This document shows, one piece after another, positions 9,002 through 17,032 of a DNA stretch of 64,000 nucleotides. A model generated the notes under the pieces. The model had not been told where the DNA came from. It saw nothing but the letters and a program-made list of their open reading frames with translations, and did not search any database. Position numbers and translations under genes: made by a program. The DNA comes from Allobosea sp. CS1GBMeth4 (lineage in GTDB: Bacteria > Pseudomonadota > Alphaproteobacteria > Rhizobiales > Beijerinckiaceae), in assembly GCF_900185715.1 (NCBI RefSeq), contig NZ_FYAS01000031.1, forward strand, positions 124,001-188,000, read 5' to 3'. The stretch's first letter is position 1. Each line of letters starts with the position of its first letter.

Positions 9002-9125
9002 TCTCGCCGGTCATCCCTTCGCGGCCGGCATCGCCGGCTTCGCATCATGGGGGCGTGGCGCTCCGGCGCCGCGCCCTTGTCGCGTCCGGCGATCCCGACC
9101 TCGCTTGCGCCTGGTCTCCAAAGCT

Positions 9126-9141
9126 CCTACCGTTCGGTAGG
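9126..9141. promoter_or_regulatory. Probable TetR operator upstream of the acyl-CoA dehydrogenase
   Basis: CCTACCG-TT-CGGTAGG is a perfect 7-bp-arm palindrome centred about 40 bases before the ATG at 9173. The site is extended by a direct echo (GTAGGTAGGT). The operon's second gene encodes a TetR repressor, and operators of this size and position are usual for such regulators of acyl-CoA metabolism. Confidence 0.6.
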
Positions 9142-9172
9142 TAGGTAACTTGGACAAGTCCCGGAGCGCGCG

Positions 9173-10357
9173 ATGACCCTGGCCGAACCTCTCGCCCATG
9201 ACGGCGCATCGCCGCTCCGCTCGCCCTATTTCGGCGAGGAGCACGAGGCACTGCGCGACCAGCTGCGCCGCTTCGTCGCCAGCGAGGTCAAGCCGCACGG
9301 CCTCGCCTGGGAGGAGGCGGGCATGGTGCCGCGGGAGGTGCTGCGCCGCATGGGCGAGCTCGGCTTCTTAGGCATCCGCTACCCGGCCGAATATGGCGGC
9401 TCCGAGCTCGACACGCTCGCGACCGTCGTCCTCGCCGAGGAGCTCGGCCGCTCGACCTTCTCCGGCTTCGCCATCACGGCGCTCGTCCACACCGACATGG
9501 CCTCGGTCCATGTCTTCAACGCCGGCAGCAAGGCGCAGCGCGACCGCTGGATGCCGGACATCGTCGCCGGGAGGGCGATCTGCGCCGTTGCCGTCACCGA
9601 GCCCGACGCCGGCTCGGACGTGAAGGGCATCCGCACCACAGCGCGCCGCGACGGCGATTCCTATGTGCTGAACGGCGCCAAGATGTTCATCACCAACGGC
9701 GTCCACGCCGACCTCTATTGCGTCGCGGCCAGGACCGATCCCTCGGCCAGGCCGTCGCAGGCGGTCTCGATGTTCCTGGTCGAGAAGGGCACGCCGGGCT
9801 TCCGCGTCGGCCGCGCCCTCGACAAGCATGGCTGGCGCTCCTCCGATACCGCGGAGCTGATCTTCGAGGACTGCCGGATCCCGGCGGAGAATCTGCTCGG
9901 CGGCGAGGGCCGCGGCTTCTACGCCATCATGCGCAATTTCCAGAACGAGCGCACCGTGATCGGCGCTATGGCGATGGGCGAGGCGCAGGTCGCGATCGAG
10001 TTGACGCTCGAGCATGTGCGCACCCGCAGGGCCTTCGGCGCACCGCTCTGGGAGAAGCAGGCGATCCGCCAGAAGCTCGCCATGCTCTCCGCCAGGGTCG
10101 AGGCCGGCCGACAGCTGGTCCATCACGCCGCCTGGCTCGACGCGAAAGGCCTCGACGCCACGCGCGAGGTCTCGATGGCCAAGGCCTATTGCGGCGAGCT
10201 GGTCAACGAGGTCATGTATTCCTGCGTCCAGTTCCATGGCGGCATGGGGTTCATGCGCGAGAGCGCGATCGAGCGCATGGCCCGCGATGCGCGCGTCCAG
10301 GCGATCGGCGGCGGCGCCACCGAGGTCATGCTCGAAGAGGTGGCGAAGCGGCTGTGA
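9173..10357 (+). CDS. Acyl-CoA dehydrogenase
   Basis: The 394-residue flavoprotein shows the acyl-CoA dehydrogenase order: an all-alpha N-terminal domain, a beta domain with AVTEPDAGSDVKGIRTTA and NGAKMFITNGVHADLY, and the C-terminal alpha bundle with TRRAFGAPLWEKQAIRQKLA and QFHGGMGFMRESAIERMARD. The position that holds the catalytic Glu in short- and medium-chain enzymes (YEGT) reads GGGATEV here, so the base is probably the Glu of FQNER in the earlier helix, as in isovaleryl- and long-chain-type enzymes; that is an inference. It should introduce a double bond into an acyl-CoA and pass electrons to ETF. It overlaps the downstream tetR-type gene by 4 bases. Confidence 0.93.
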   Translation: MTLAEPLAHDGASPLRSPYFGEEHEALRDQLRRFVASEVKPHGLAWEEAGMVPREVLRRMGELGFLGIRYPAEYGGSELDTLATVVLAEELGRSTFSGFAITALVHTDMASVHVFNAGSKAQRDRWMPDIVAGRAICAVAVTEPDAGSDVKGIRTTARRDGDSYVLNGAKMFITNGVHADLYCVAARTDPSARPSQAVSMFLVEKGTPGFRVGRALDKHGWRSSDTAELIFEDCRIPAENLLGGEGRGFYAIMRNFQNERTVIGAMAMGEAQVAIELTLEHVRTRRAFGAPLWEKQAIRQKLAMLSARVEAGRQLVHHAAWLDAKGLDATREVSMAKAYCGELVNEVMYSCVQFHGGMGFMRESAIERMARDARVQAIGGGATEVMLEEVAKRL

Positions 10358-10974
10358 CGGTAGTGTCGGGGCGCGCCGAGCGGGCGGAACTGGAGGGCGG
10401 CGCCCGCCGCCTGATCCTCGACCATGCGGCGCGTCTGCTGCGCAGCAGCGGCTACCACCAGACCACGCTGCGCGAGCTCGCCGAGGCGGTCGGCATCCGC
10501 AAGGCGAGCCTCTACCACCATTTCCGTTCCAAGGAGGAGATCGTCGAGGCGGTCGTCAACGACGGTGTCCGTTTTGTGCATGACGCGGTGCGCGCGGCGT
10601 TGGAGGCCGCAGGCGAGGCCGATCCGCGCCGCCGCCTCGAGGCGGCGATCGCCGCTCACCTGTCGGCGCTCCACGGCCATTCCGACTACACCTGCGCCAG
10701 CATCAAAGTCTTCAGCTTCGGCGACAATCCGACGCCCGAGAGCGTGCGCCGGACGCGCCGCGCCTATGACGATCTCTGGCGGGCGCTGATCGAGGACCTC
10801 GCCGGCGCAGGCGGCCTCGCGCCCGGCGCGGCGCCGGAGCGGCTGAGGCTCTTCCTGCTCGGCGCCATGAACGGCTCGGTCGACTGGTATCGCGAGGGGC
10901 GTTTCGACCTCGCGGCGCTCGCGGGCGAGCTCACCGCGCTGGTCGCGCCGGCCGATCCCGAACCGGACAGCTAG
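10354..10974 (+). CDS. TetR-family transcriptional regulator
   Basis: The 206-residue product begins at GTG 10354, overlapping the acyl-CoA dehydrogenase stop (GTGA). Residues about 13-60 are a TetR helix-turn-helix (LILDHAARLLRSSGYHQTTL, then LAEAVGIRKASLYHHFRSKEE). The C-terminal half is the variable ligand domain, resembling regulators tied to acyl-CoA metabolism. The overlap implies translational coupling, and the 16-bp palindrome at 9126 in front of the pair is the likely operator, giving autoregulation together with the dehydrogenase, probably relieved by an acyl-CoA or the acid itself. Confidence 0.9.
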   Translation: MTVVSGRAERAELEGGARRLILDHAARLLRSSGYHQTTLRELAEAVGIRKASLYHHFRSKEEIVEAVVNDGVRFVHDAVRAALEAAGEADPRRRLEAAIAAHLSALHGHSDYTCASIKVFSFGDNPTPESVRRTRRAYDDLWRALIEDLAGAGGLAPGAAPERLRLFLLGAMNGSVDWYREGRFDLAALAGELTALVAPADPEPDS

Positions 10975-11022
10975 CCGTTTTGCCTTAACCTGACTTTGAC
11001 CAGCGCCGGGTGACGGTACGGC

Positions 11023-13338
11023 ATGGCGCGCGATGTGTTTCGATTTGGTGGCGAATTCCGCGATCCCGGCCGGGAGGCGACGTTCCGCGCCGCGCGCTTC
11101 GGCGAGACGCTGCGGCAGTGCCGGCTGATCTTCCTGATCTCGGCGATTCTCAACACGCTCTTCCTCGCCAGCGACTGGCGCTTCCACGGCACGCCGCATT
11201 TCTTCGTCGCGGTGCCGGCCCGGCTCGTGGTCGTCTTCGCCTCGCTGCTGTGCTTCGTCCTGGTGCGCAAGGCGATGCGCTTCTCGCAGGCCCAGGGCGT
11301 GCTGATCGGCTGGGAGGTTGCGACCGCGCTCATGGTTGCGCTGCTGGTCTCGTCGCGCAGCGATCTCGCCCTCTTCGTCGTGCTGATGCTGCCGTCGATC
11401 TACTATCTCGTCGCGCCGACTTCCTTTCGCTGGACGGTGACGCTGGGAGTGGGATGCAGCGCCCTGATGCTCGTCGGCTATCTCGGCCGTGGGGCGCTGC
11501 CGGCGACGCTGCCCGGCCTCATCCTCGTGCTGACCATGCTCAATTTCGCGCTCGGGCTCGTGGTCGTTCACGGCAATCGGCTGCGCCGGCTCGAATGGGC
11601 CGCGACGCAGGCCGAGCGCCAGGCCAAGGACGAGCTCGGGGCCAGCCAGGCGCTGATCGAGCGTGTCTTCATGGCGGTGCCGATTCCGCTGGTCGTCACC
11701 TCGCGCGGCGAGGGCCGCTTCCTGCGCGGCAACGACGCGGCCAAGCGCTATTTCGGCGACCAGGTCACGCAGGCGCATGTTCAGGACGTCCTGCTCGATG
11801 GCGACAATCGCCGCGTCATCGCGCGCCTGCTCCACGACAACGACCAGATCCAGAGCCATGAGGCCCAGGTGCGCGACGGCGCCGGCGCCGTCCGAGACGT
11901 CCTGATCACCGCGACGACGCTGCCGCTCGGCGAGACGCCGGCCGTCGTCGCCGGCATCGTCGACATCACCGATCGCAAGGCGGCCGAGGCGCGCACCCGC
12001 CACCAGGCCACCCACGACACGTTGACCGGGCTGCCGAACCGCCTGCTCTTCAACGAGCGCCTGCAACAGGCGCTGGCGGCGATGGCGAGCCGCGGCGGCA
12101 CGGTCGGCCTCTTCCTCATCGACCTCGACGACTTCAAGTCGATCAACGACACGCTCGGTCACGATGCCGGCGACGTCCTGCTGATCCAGGCGGCGGCTCG
12201 GCTCGCGGCCGCGGTCGGAGCTCGCGATTTCGTCGCCCGCCTCGGCGGCGACGAGTTCGTCGTGCTCTCCGGCGAACGGTTGACGGCGGCGGAGGCGCTG
12301 GCGAAGGGCAGGGGATTGATCGAGGTGCTGCGCCAGCCCTGCGAGCATGCCGGACAGAGCATCGCCACCCGCGCCAGCCTCGGCATCGCGCTCGCGCCCG
12401 AGCACGACCGCGACGGCGTCGAGCTGATGAAGGATGCCGATCTGGCGCTCTACCGGGCCAAGGCCAACGGTCGCAACATCGCCGTGCTCTACGAGCCGGC
12501 GATGCGGGCGGCCATGATGCGCCGCGTCGCCGTGTGCCAGGGGCTGGCCGGCGCGCTGAAGCAGGAACGCATCCTGCCCTTCTACCAGCCGCAGGTCGCG
12601 CTCGACACCGGCCGGATCGTCGGCTTCGAGGCGCTGGCGCGCTGGCGCCATCCCGAGCGCGGCATCATCCCGGCGGCGGCCTTCCAGGAGGGTTTTCACG
12701 ACGCCGAGATCGCCGCGGGCATCAGCGACGCGATCATCGCGGCCGTGATCGGCGATCTCCGGCGCTGGCTCGATGCCGGTCTCGACATCGGCCATGTCTG
12801 CGTCAATCTCGCCGCCAGCGTCTTTCGCGACCCGGCCTTGCCGGAGCGTCTGCTGGCCCAGCTGGCCGCGGCCGGCGTACCGGCGAGCCGTTTCGGCGTC
12901 GAGGTCACCGAGACGGTGCTGCTCACCCGCAATGCGGACGAGGCCGAGCGCACGCTGACGACGCTGCGTGCGGCCGGCCTGCGCGTCGCGCTCGACGATT
13001 TCGGCACCGGCTACGCTTCGCTCACCCACCTCAGGCGCTTTCCGGTCGACGCCCTCAAGATCGACCGCAGCTTCGTCAGCCATGTCGCCGAGGGGGGCGG
13101 CGACGCGGCGATCGTGCGGGCCCTGATCCGGCTCGCCGCCGATCTCGGCCTCGACGTCATCGCCGAGGGGGTCGAGACCGCGGAGCAGGAACGCTTCCTG
13201 CGCGAGCAGGGGGGCCGATTCGCCCAGGGCTATCGCTATGCGAGGCCCGCCCCCGCCAGCCGCGTGCCCGTGCTGCTGCAACTGCCGGACCTGCTGCCGA
13301 AAGGCGACGCCATGCACGGGGATAGTGCCGCCGCCTGA
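11023..13338 (+). CDS. Membrane GGDEF-EAL protein with PAS domain
   Basis: The 771-residue protein has about six hydrophobic helices in residues 30-195, a PAS-like region (about 205-320), a GGDEF domain (about 325-490) and an EAL domain (about 505-755). The diguanylate cyclase site is intact (RLGGDEFVVL, about 408-412). The phosphodiesterase site is also intact: EAL in GFEALARWRHPERG, CVNLAAS, GVEVTET, LDDFGTGYASL, LKIDRSF, AEGVETAEQ and QGYRYARP. The inhibitory I-site is incomplete: Asp is present six residues before GGDEF, but its partner Arg is replaced by Gly. It could make or destroy cyclic di-GMP depending on the signal sensed by the membrane/PAS part. It is transcribed alone, 48 bases after the TetR gene. 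Confidence 0.93.
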   Translation: MARDVFRFGGEFRDPGREATFRAARFGETLRQCRLIFLISAILNTLFLASDWRFHGTPHFFVAVPARLVVVFASLLCFVLVRKAMRFSQAQGVLIGWEVATALMVALLVSSRSDLALFVVLMLPSIYYLVAPTSFRWTVTLGVGCSALMLVGYLGRGALPATLPGLILVLTMLNFALGLVVVHGNRLRRLEWAATQAERQAKDELGASQALIERVFMAVPIPLVVTSRGEGRFLRGNDAAKRYFGDQVTQAHVQDVLLDGDNRRVIARLLHDNDQIQSHEAQVRDGAGAVRDVLITATTLPLGETPAVVAGIVDITDRKAAEARTRHQATHDTLTGLPNRLLFNERLQQALAAMASRGGTVGLFLIDLDDFKSINDTLGHDAGDVLLIQAAARLAAAVGARDFVARLGGDEFVVLSGERLTAAEALAKGRGLIEVLRQPCEHAGQSIATRASLGIALAPEHDRDGVELMKDADLALYRAKANGRNIAVLYEPAMRAAMMRRVAVCQGLAGALKQERILPFYQPQVALDTGRIVGFEALARWRHPERGIIPAAAFQEGFHDAEIAAGISDAIIAAVIGDLRRWLDAGLDIGHVCVNLAASVFRDPALPERLLAQLAAAGVPASRFGVEVTETVLLTRNADEAERTLTTLRAAGLRVALDDFGTGYASLTHLRRFPVDALKIDRSFVSHVAEGGGDAAIVRALIRLAADLGLDVIAEGVETAEQERFLREQGGRFAQGYRYARPAPASRVPVLLQLPDLLPKGDAMHGDSAAA

Positions 13339-13409
13339 GCTGGCGCACTTCCCGGACAGGGATTTTCGTGGCGCTATGCCGGTCTTCCGATCACACAGAC
13401 GAGCCTTGC

Positions 13410-14453
13410 ATGCGTGCCTTCTATCACCCCGACCAGTCCAAGCACGATCCGCTGCAATATATGCGCTTCGGCCAGATCGTGGCGCCGAAGGACCTGCCGG
13501 AGCGGACCGAGCGGCTGCTCGGCGCACTGGCCAGGCACGGCGTCACGCCCGAGCGTCCGGCCGAGCATGGCATCGGCCCGATCCTCTCTGTCCATGACGA
13601 AGGCTTCGTGCGCTTCCTGGAGGGGCTGTGGCAGCGCTGGCTCGCTCTGCCCGAGCGCGGGCCGGAGGCCTGGCCCAACACCTTTCCCTATTGGAGCGGC
13701 CGCACCGACGAGGATGTCCGCCCGCCCTGCCGGCCGACCGGCATCGTCGGCCAGATGGGCTGGTATCTCGGCGACATGTCGGTCCCGGTCGGCGAGCATT
13801 GCTGGCTCTCGACCCTGCGCTCGGCCGAGACGGCGGTCTCGGGCGCGGACGCTGTCCTCGCCGGCGAGCCCGCGGTCTATTCGCTCTGCCGCCCGTCGGG
13901 TCACCATGCCCGCGCCGACCGCGCCTCGGGCTTCTGCTATCTCAACAACACGGCGATCGCGGCGCAGCGCCTGCGCAGCAGATTCGGCAAGGTCGCGATC
14001 CTGGATGTCGACGCTCATCACGGCGACGGCACCCAGCAGATCTTCTATCGCCGCAACGACGTGCTGACGATCTCGGTTCATGCCGACCCGGTGAACTACT
14101 ATCCCTTCTTCACCGGCTATGACGACGAGCGCGGCAACGGGGCAGGGGAGGGCTTCAACCTCAACCTGCCGCTCGCCCATGGCGCCGGCGGTGCCGAGAT
14201 GGAGGCGGCGGTCGACCGCGCCGGCCGCGCCATCCGCGAGTTCGGCGCGCAGGCGCTGGTCGTTGCGCTCGGCTACGACGCGCACAAGGACGACCCGATC
14301 GGTGTGCTCAAGCTCGAAGCCGCCGATTTCGGCACGATCGGCGCGAAGGTGAGGGCGCTCGGCCTCCCGACACTCGTGGTGCAGGAGGGCGGCTATGCCG
14401 TCGAGGCGATCGGCGGCTGCCTGGACGCGTTCCTGGGCGGGTTCAACGGGTAG
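13410..14453 (+). CDS. Histone-deacetylase-family enzyme, acetylpolyamine amidohydrolase type
   Basis: The 347-residue protein is an arginase/deacetylase-fold zinc hydrolase. It keeps the catalytic His pair in RPSGHHARADRASGFCY, the zinc ligands Asp and His in DVDAHHGDGTQQ (about residues 200-208) and Asp in LGYDAHKDDPIG, and the transition-state Tyr in QEGGYAVEAIG. The start MRAFYHPDQSKHDP resembles bacterial acetylpolyamine amidohydrolases, which remove acetyl groups from polyamines or other small amines. ATG 13410 is chosen from this family N-terminus; an in-frame GTG at 13368 with AGGGA upstream is possible. It has no signal peptide. It stands between the GGDEF-EAL gene and a palindromic repeat, with no metabolic partner next to it. 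Confidence 0.88.
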   Translation: MRAFYHPDQSKHDPLQYMRFGQIVAPKDLPERTERLLGALARHGVTPERPAEHGIGPILSVHDEGFVRFLEGLWQRWLALPERGPEAWPNTFPYWSGRTDEDVRPPCRPTGIVGQMGWYLGDMSVPVGEHCWLSTLRSAETAVSGADAVLAGEPAVYSLCRPSGHHARADRASGFCYLNNTAIAAQRLRSRFGKVAILDVDAHHGDGTQQIFYRRNDVLTISVHADPVNYYPFFTGYDDERGNGAGEGFNLNLPLAHGAGGAEMEAAVDRAGRAIREFGAQALVVALGYDAHKDDPIGVLKLEAADFGTIGAKVRALGLPTLVVQEGGYAVEAIGGCLDAFLGGFNG

Positions 14454-14463
14454 TGTCTGGCGC

Positions 14464-14543
14464 CATGGTCGGCCTTGAGCCGACCATCTCGGGACCAGAG
14501 GGTTGTTCTGCCAGAGATGCTCGGGTCAAGCCCGAGCATGACG
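14464..14543. repeat. Intergenic palindromic repeat, family B copy 1
   Basis: The element starts CATGGTCGGCCTTGAGCCG and ends GTCAAGCCCGAGCATGACG, with nested hairpins at each end. It lies 11 bases behind the deacetylase stop and in front of the convergent msrA stop, so it could act as a bidirectional terminator. Copies of the same family occur at 27596, 30890, 54290 and (shortened) 58693. Confidence 0.7.
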
Positions 14544-14593
14544 GCGTTTGATCGAAGAGCGGGCGCGAGCCCACTCTTTCTTAGCAGTGGCAA

Positions 14594-15100
14594 CTACTCC
14601 GCCGCCTCGCGGCGCGGCAGCACCCAGTCCGGCCGGACCCAGTGACAGGTGTAGCCGGCCGGATAGCGCTCCAGATAATCCTGGTGCTCCGGCTCCGCTT
14701 CCCAGAAATCGCCCGCGGGCTTCACCTCCGTGACCACCTTGCCCGGCCAGCGGCCGGAGGCGTTCACCTCGGCGATCACCTCCTCGGCGGTCCTCTTCTG
14801 CGTCTCGTCGACATAGTAGATGCCCGAGCGATAGCTGGTGCCGAGGTCGTTGCCCTGACGGTTCAGCGTCGTCGGATCATGGATCTGGAAGAAGAACTCG
14901 ACCAGCTGCCGGTAGCTGACCTTGGCGGGGTCGAAGATGATCTCGATGCCCTCGGCATGGCTGCCGTGATTGCGATAGGTCGCATTCTTCACGTCGCCGC
15001 CGGTGTAGCCGACCCGGGTCGTCTCGACGCCGGGGAGCTTGCGGATCAGGTCCTGCATGCCCCAGAAGCAACCGCCTGCGAGTACAGCACGTTCCGTCAT
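14594..15100 (-). CDS. msrA: Peptide-methionine (S)-S-oxide reductase MsrA
   Basis: The 168-residue protein repairs oxidised methionine (S-sulfoxide) in proteins. The catalytic motif is GGCFWGM with Cys11. Family segments [29 protein letters not shown] and [19 protein letters not shown] are all present. ATG 15100 is chosen because AGGAGGTTTGAC precedes it; an in-frame upstream start at 15133 lacks such a site. The C-terminus has no clear resolving CxxC-like Cys pair, but a single Cys occurs in GYTCHWV. It is cytoplasmic and monocistronic, convergent with the deacetylase gene. Confidence 0.95.
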   Translation of the reverse strand: MTERAVLAGGCFWGMQDLIRKLPGVETTRVGYTGGDVKNATYRNHGSHAEGIEIIFDPAKVSYRQLVEFFFQIHDPTTLNRQGNDLGTSYRSGIYYVDETQKRTAEEVIAEVNASGRWPGKVVTEVKPAGDFWEAEPEHQDYLERYPAGYTCHWVRPDWVLPRREAAE

Positions 15101-15205
15101 GTCAAACCTCCTTGCTGCGGCCGAGATAAGCATCGACGCCTGAATTCGCCATCTGGGCGCGCGAGGTTACGGGTGATCCCTTGCCGCGGGGAGAGGCGGG
15201 GGCCT

Positions 15206-16762
15206 TCAGATCACCGCCTCGATCAGGAACGGCCCCTTGCGGCCGAGCGCGCCCTTGAAGAGCCTGGTGAACTCCTCGGCGGTCGTGGCGCGGGCGGCTT
15301 CGACGCCCATGCCCTTCGCCATCGAGACCCAGTCCAGCGCCGGCTCGTCGAGGTTGAGCATCAGCTTGGCGTTGCGGCCGAAATCGTTGACGCCGACATT
15401 GCGCATCTCGCCGTGCAGGATCGCATAGGTGCGGTTGGCGAAGACCACGGTGACGACGTCGAGGTTCTCGCGCGCCTGGGTCCACAGGCCCTGCACCGTG
15501 TACATGCCGGAGCCGTCGGCCTGCATCCCGATCACCTTGCGGTCAGGGCAGGCGACCGCCGCGCCGATCGCGAGCGGGATGCCTTCGCCGATCGCGCCGC
15601 CGGTGAGCTGGATATAGTCGTGCTGCGGCGCGCCATGGCAGTCGTAATAGAAGCTGCGGCCCGAAGAGACGGATTCGTCGCAGACGACCGCGTTCTCCGG
15701 CAGCAGCCGCGCGACGATGGCGCAGACCTTGTCGGCGTCGAGCGCGCCGCCGGGCAGCGCCTCGCCAGCCCGCTGCGGCGCAGCGATGAAGGCGGGCGGC
15801 GTCGCCCTGGCCGAGAGCGCGTCCGCGAGCGCCTCGATCGCTGCCGGCAGATCCTCGCCCGGCACGGCGAGCTGCTCGACATGGCAGCCTTCGTGCACGA
15901 GGCGGCCCGGCTTGCCGGGATAGGCGAAGAAGCCGACCGGCACCTTGGCGCCGATCAGCACGAGCAGGTCGATGCCGGCGAGCTGCTGCAGCGCCATGTC
16001 GACCGGATAATATACTTTCGGGATGGCGACGCGGCCGGCGCCGCGCTCGATCCGGCCGTTCGACATCTGCGCGAAGATCTGCGCGCCGGTGGCGGCGCAG
16101 ACGCGCGCTGCCATGTTCATCGGCCCTTCGCGCAGCGCCGAGCCGGTCAGCATGATCGCCGCGCGCGAGCCGTGCTTGCGCAGCAGGCCCGCGACCTCGC
16201 GGATTCGCGCCTGATCAACCTGCTTCGGCGCCGGCACGGTCGTGCGCTTCAGCTCCGCCGGCTCGACGCTGCCCCAGGCGCAATCGGCAGGCAGGATCAC
16301 GGTGGTGACGCCGGGCAGCGACAGCGCGGCGGCATAGGCTTCGCCGATCGCCGGGCCGACATCCTCGGGTGAAGCGATGCGGCGCACGAACTGCGACATC
16401 GGCCAGGCCAGGCCCTCGATGTCGCTGGTCAAGGGCGCGTCGTGCCGCAGATGATAGGTCGCGTGGTCGCCGACCACGTTGATCATCGGCGTATAGGCGC
16501 GCTTGGCGTTGTGCATGTTGGCGAGCGCGTTCGCCATGCCGGGCCCGCAATGCAGCAGCGTCGCCGCCGGCTTGTCGGCCATGCGAGCATAGCCGTCGGC
16601 CGCGCCGGTGACCACGCCCTCGAACAGGCCGAGCACGCAGCGCATCTGCGGCTTGCGGTCGAGCGCCGCGACGAAGTGCATTTCCGAAGTGCCGGGATTG
16701 GCGAAGCAGACATCGACATCGTTGACCAGCAGCGTGTCGCACAGGCGGTCGGCGCCATTCAT
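15206..16762 (-). CDS. Thiamine-diphosphate enzyme, acetolactate synthase large-subunit-like
   Basis: The 518-residue protein has the three-domain layout of ThDP enzymes: a Pyr domain with the cofactor-activating Glu (CVLGLFEGVVTGAADGYARM), a shortened middle domain and a PP domain with ADGSGMYTVQGLW and VVFANRTY as the ThDP/metal motif. ADG replaces the common GDG, which I believe is normal in this ilvB-like subgroup. The start MNGADRLCDTLL fits relatives; GAGAGG lies about 10 bases upstream of ATG 16762. It is shorter than true acetolactate synthase and has no regulatory-subunit gene beside it, so branched-chain synthesis is unlikely; a decarboxylase or carboligase is more plausible. It is divergent from a NitT/TauT-type transporter. 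Confidence 0.85.
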   Translation of the reverse strand: MNGADRLCDTLLVNDVDVCFANPGTSEMHFVAALDRKPQMRCVLGLFEGVVTGAADGYARMADKPAATLLHCGPGMANALANMHNAKRAYTPMINVVGDHATYHLRHDAPLTSDIEGLAWPMSQFVRRIASPEDVGPAIGEAYAAALSLPGVTTVILPADCAWGSVEPAELKRTTVPAPKQVDQARIREVAGLLRKHGSRAAIMLTGSALREGPMNMAARVCAATGAQIFAQMSNGRIERGAGRVAIPKVYYPVDMALQQLAGIDLLVLIGAKVPVGFFAYPGKPGRLVHEGCHVEQLAVPGEDLPAAIEALADALSARATPPAFIAAPQRAGEALPGGALDADKVCAIVARLLPENAVVCDESVSSGRSFYYDCHGAPQHDYIQLTGGAIGEGIPLAIGAAVACPDRKVIGMQADGSGMYTVQGLWTQARENLDVVTVVFANRTYAILHGEMRNVGVNDFGRNAKLMLNLDEPALDWVSMAKGMGVEAARATTAEEFTRLFKGALGRKGPFLIEAVI

Positions 16763-16922
16763 CCGGGAGAACCTCTCGATAGCCAAAGGCGCTCCGCGCC
16801 GATCCCGCCGAGGGGAAGGGATCGCCATCGCAGTGTCAAACAAGAGAATGTCATTGCTTTCCCAAGCTGCGGTGATCAGCCATTCCGCCGGCTCCGGACG
16901 GTCCCGCTCCGCCTTGACGGAT

Positions 16923-16934
16923 TTGCATATGCAT
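16923..16934. promoter_or_regulatory. TTGCATATGCAT palindrome, near-copy of the hut operators
   Basis: TGCATATGCA is a perfect 10-bp palindrome; the full 12-mer differs by one base from the two TTGCATATGCAA sites between hutI and hutF. It sits in the divergent region between the ThDP enzyme and the ABC binding-protein gene, directly after a TTGACG (16914-16919), a position suited to a repressor. Confidence 0.45.
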
Positions 16935-17032
16935 TTAACCTGAACTGGAACGAAGCTTGCTTTATCGGGCCTGATCGGGCTGCGTTGGCCGGGGTCCGCC
17001 GCAGGCGGAATCGAGAGGGGAAAGGGTTCGTC

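Noticed and set aside
9002..9125. Possible further palindromic repeat behind dctP (GCCGGCATCGCCGGC)
   Set aside because: It has only short GC-rich inverted segments and lacks the CGTCAT/ATGACG ends and arms of families A-C.
10186..13527. Very long open frame on the minus strand opposite the acyl-CoA dehydrogenase, TetR and GGDEF-EAL genes
   Set aside because: Long antisense frames are usual opposite GC-rich genes. Its translation is Arg/Asp/Glu/Gln-rich without domains, while the plus-strand genes have full family motifs.
15206..16762. ADG in place of GDG in the ThDP motif as a sign of inactivity
   Set aside because: The activating Glu and the downstream Asn are present, and I recall ADG in other proteins of this ilvB-like subgroup, so it is probably normal.
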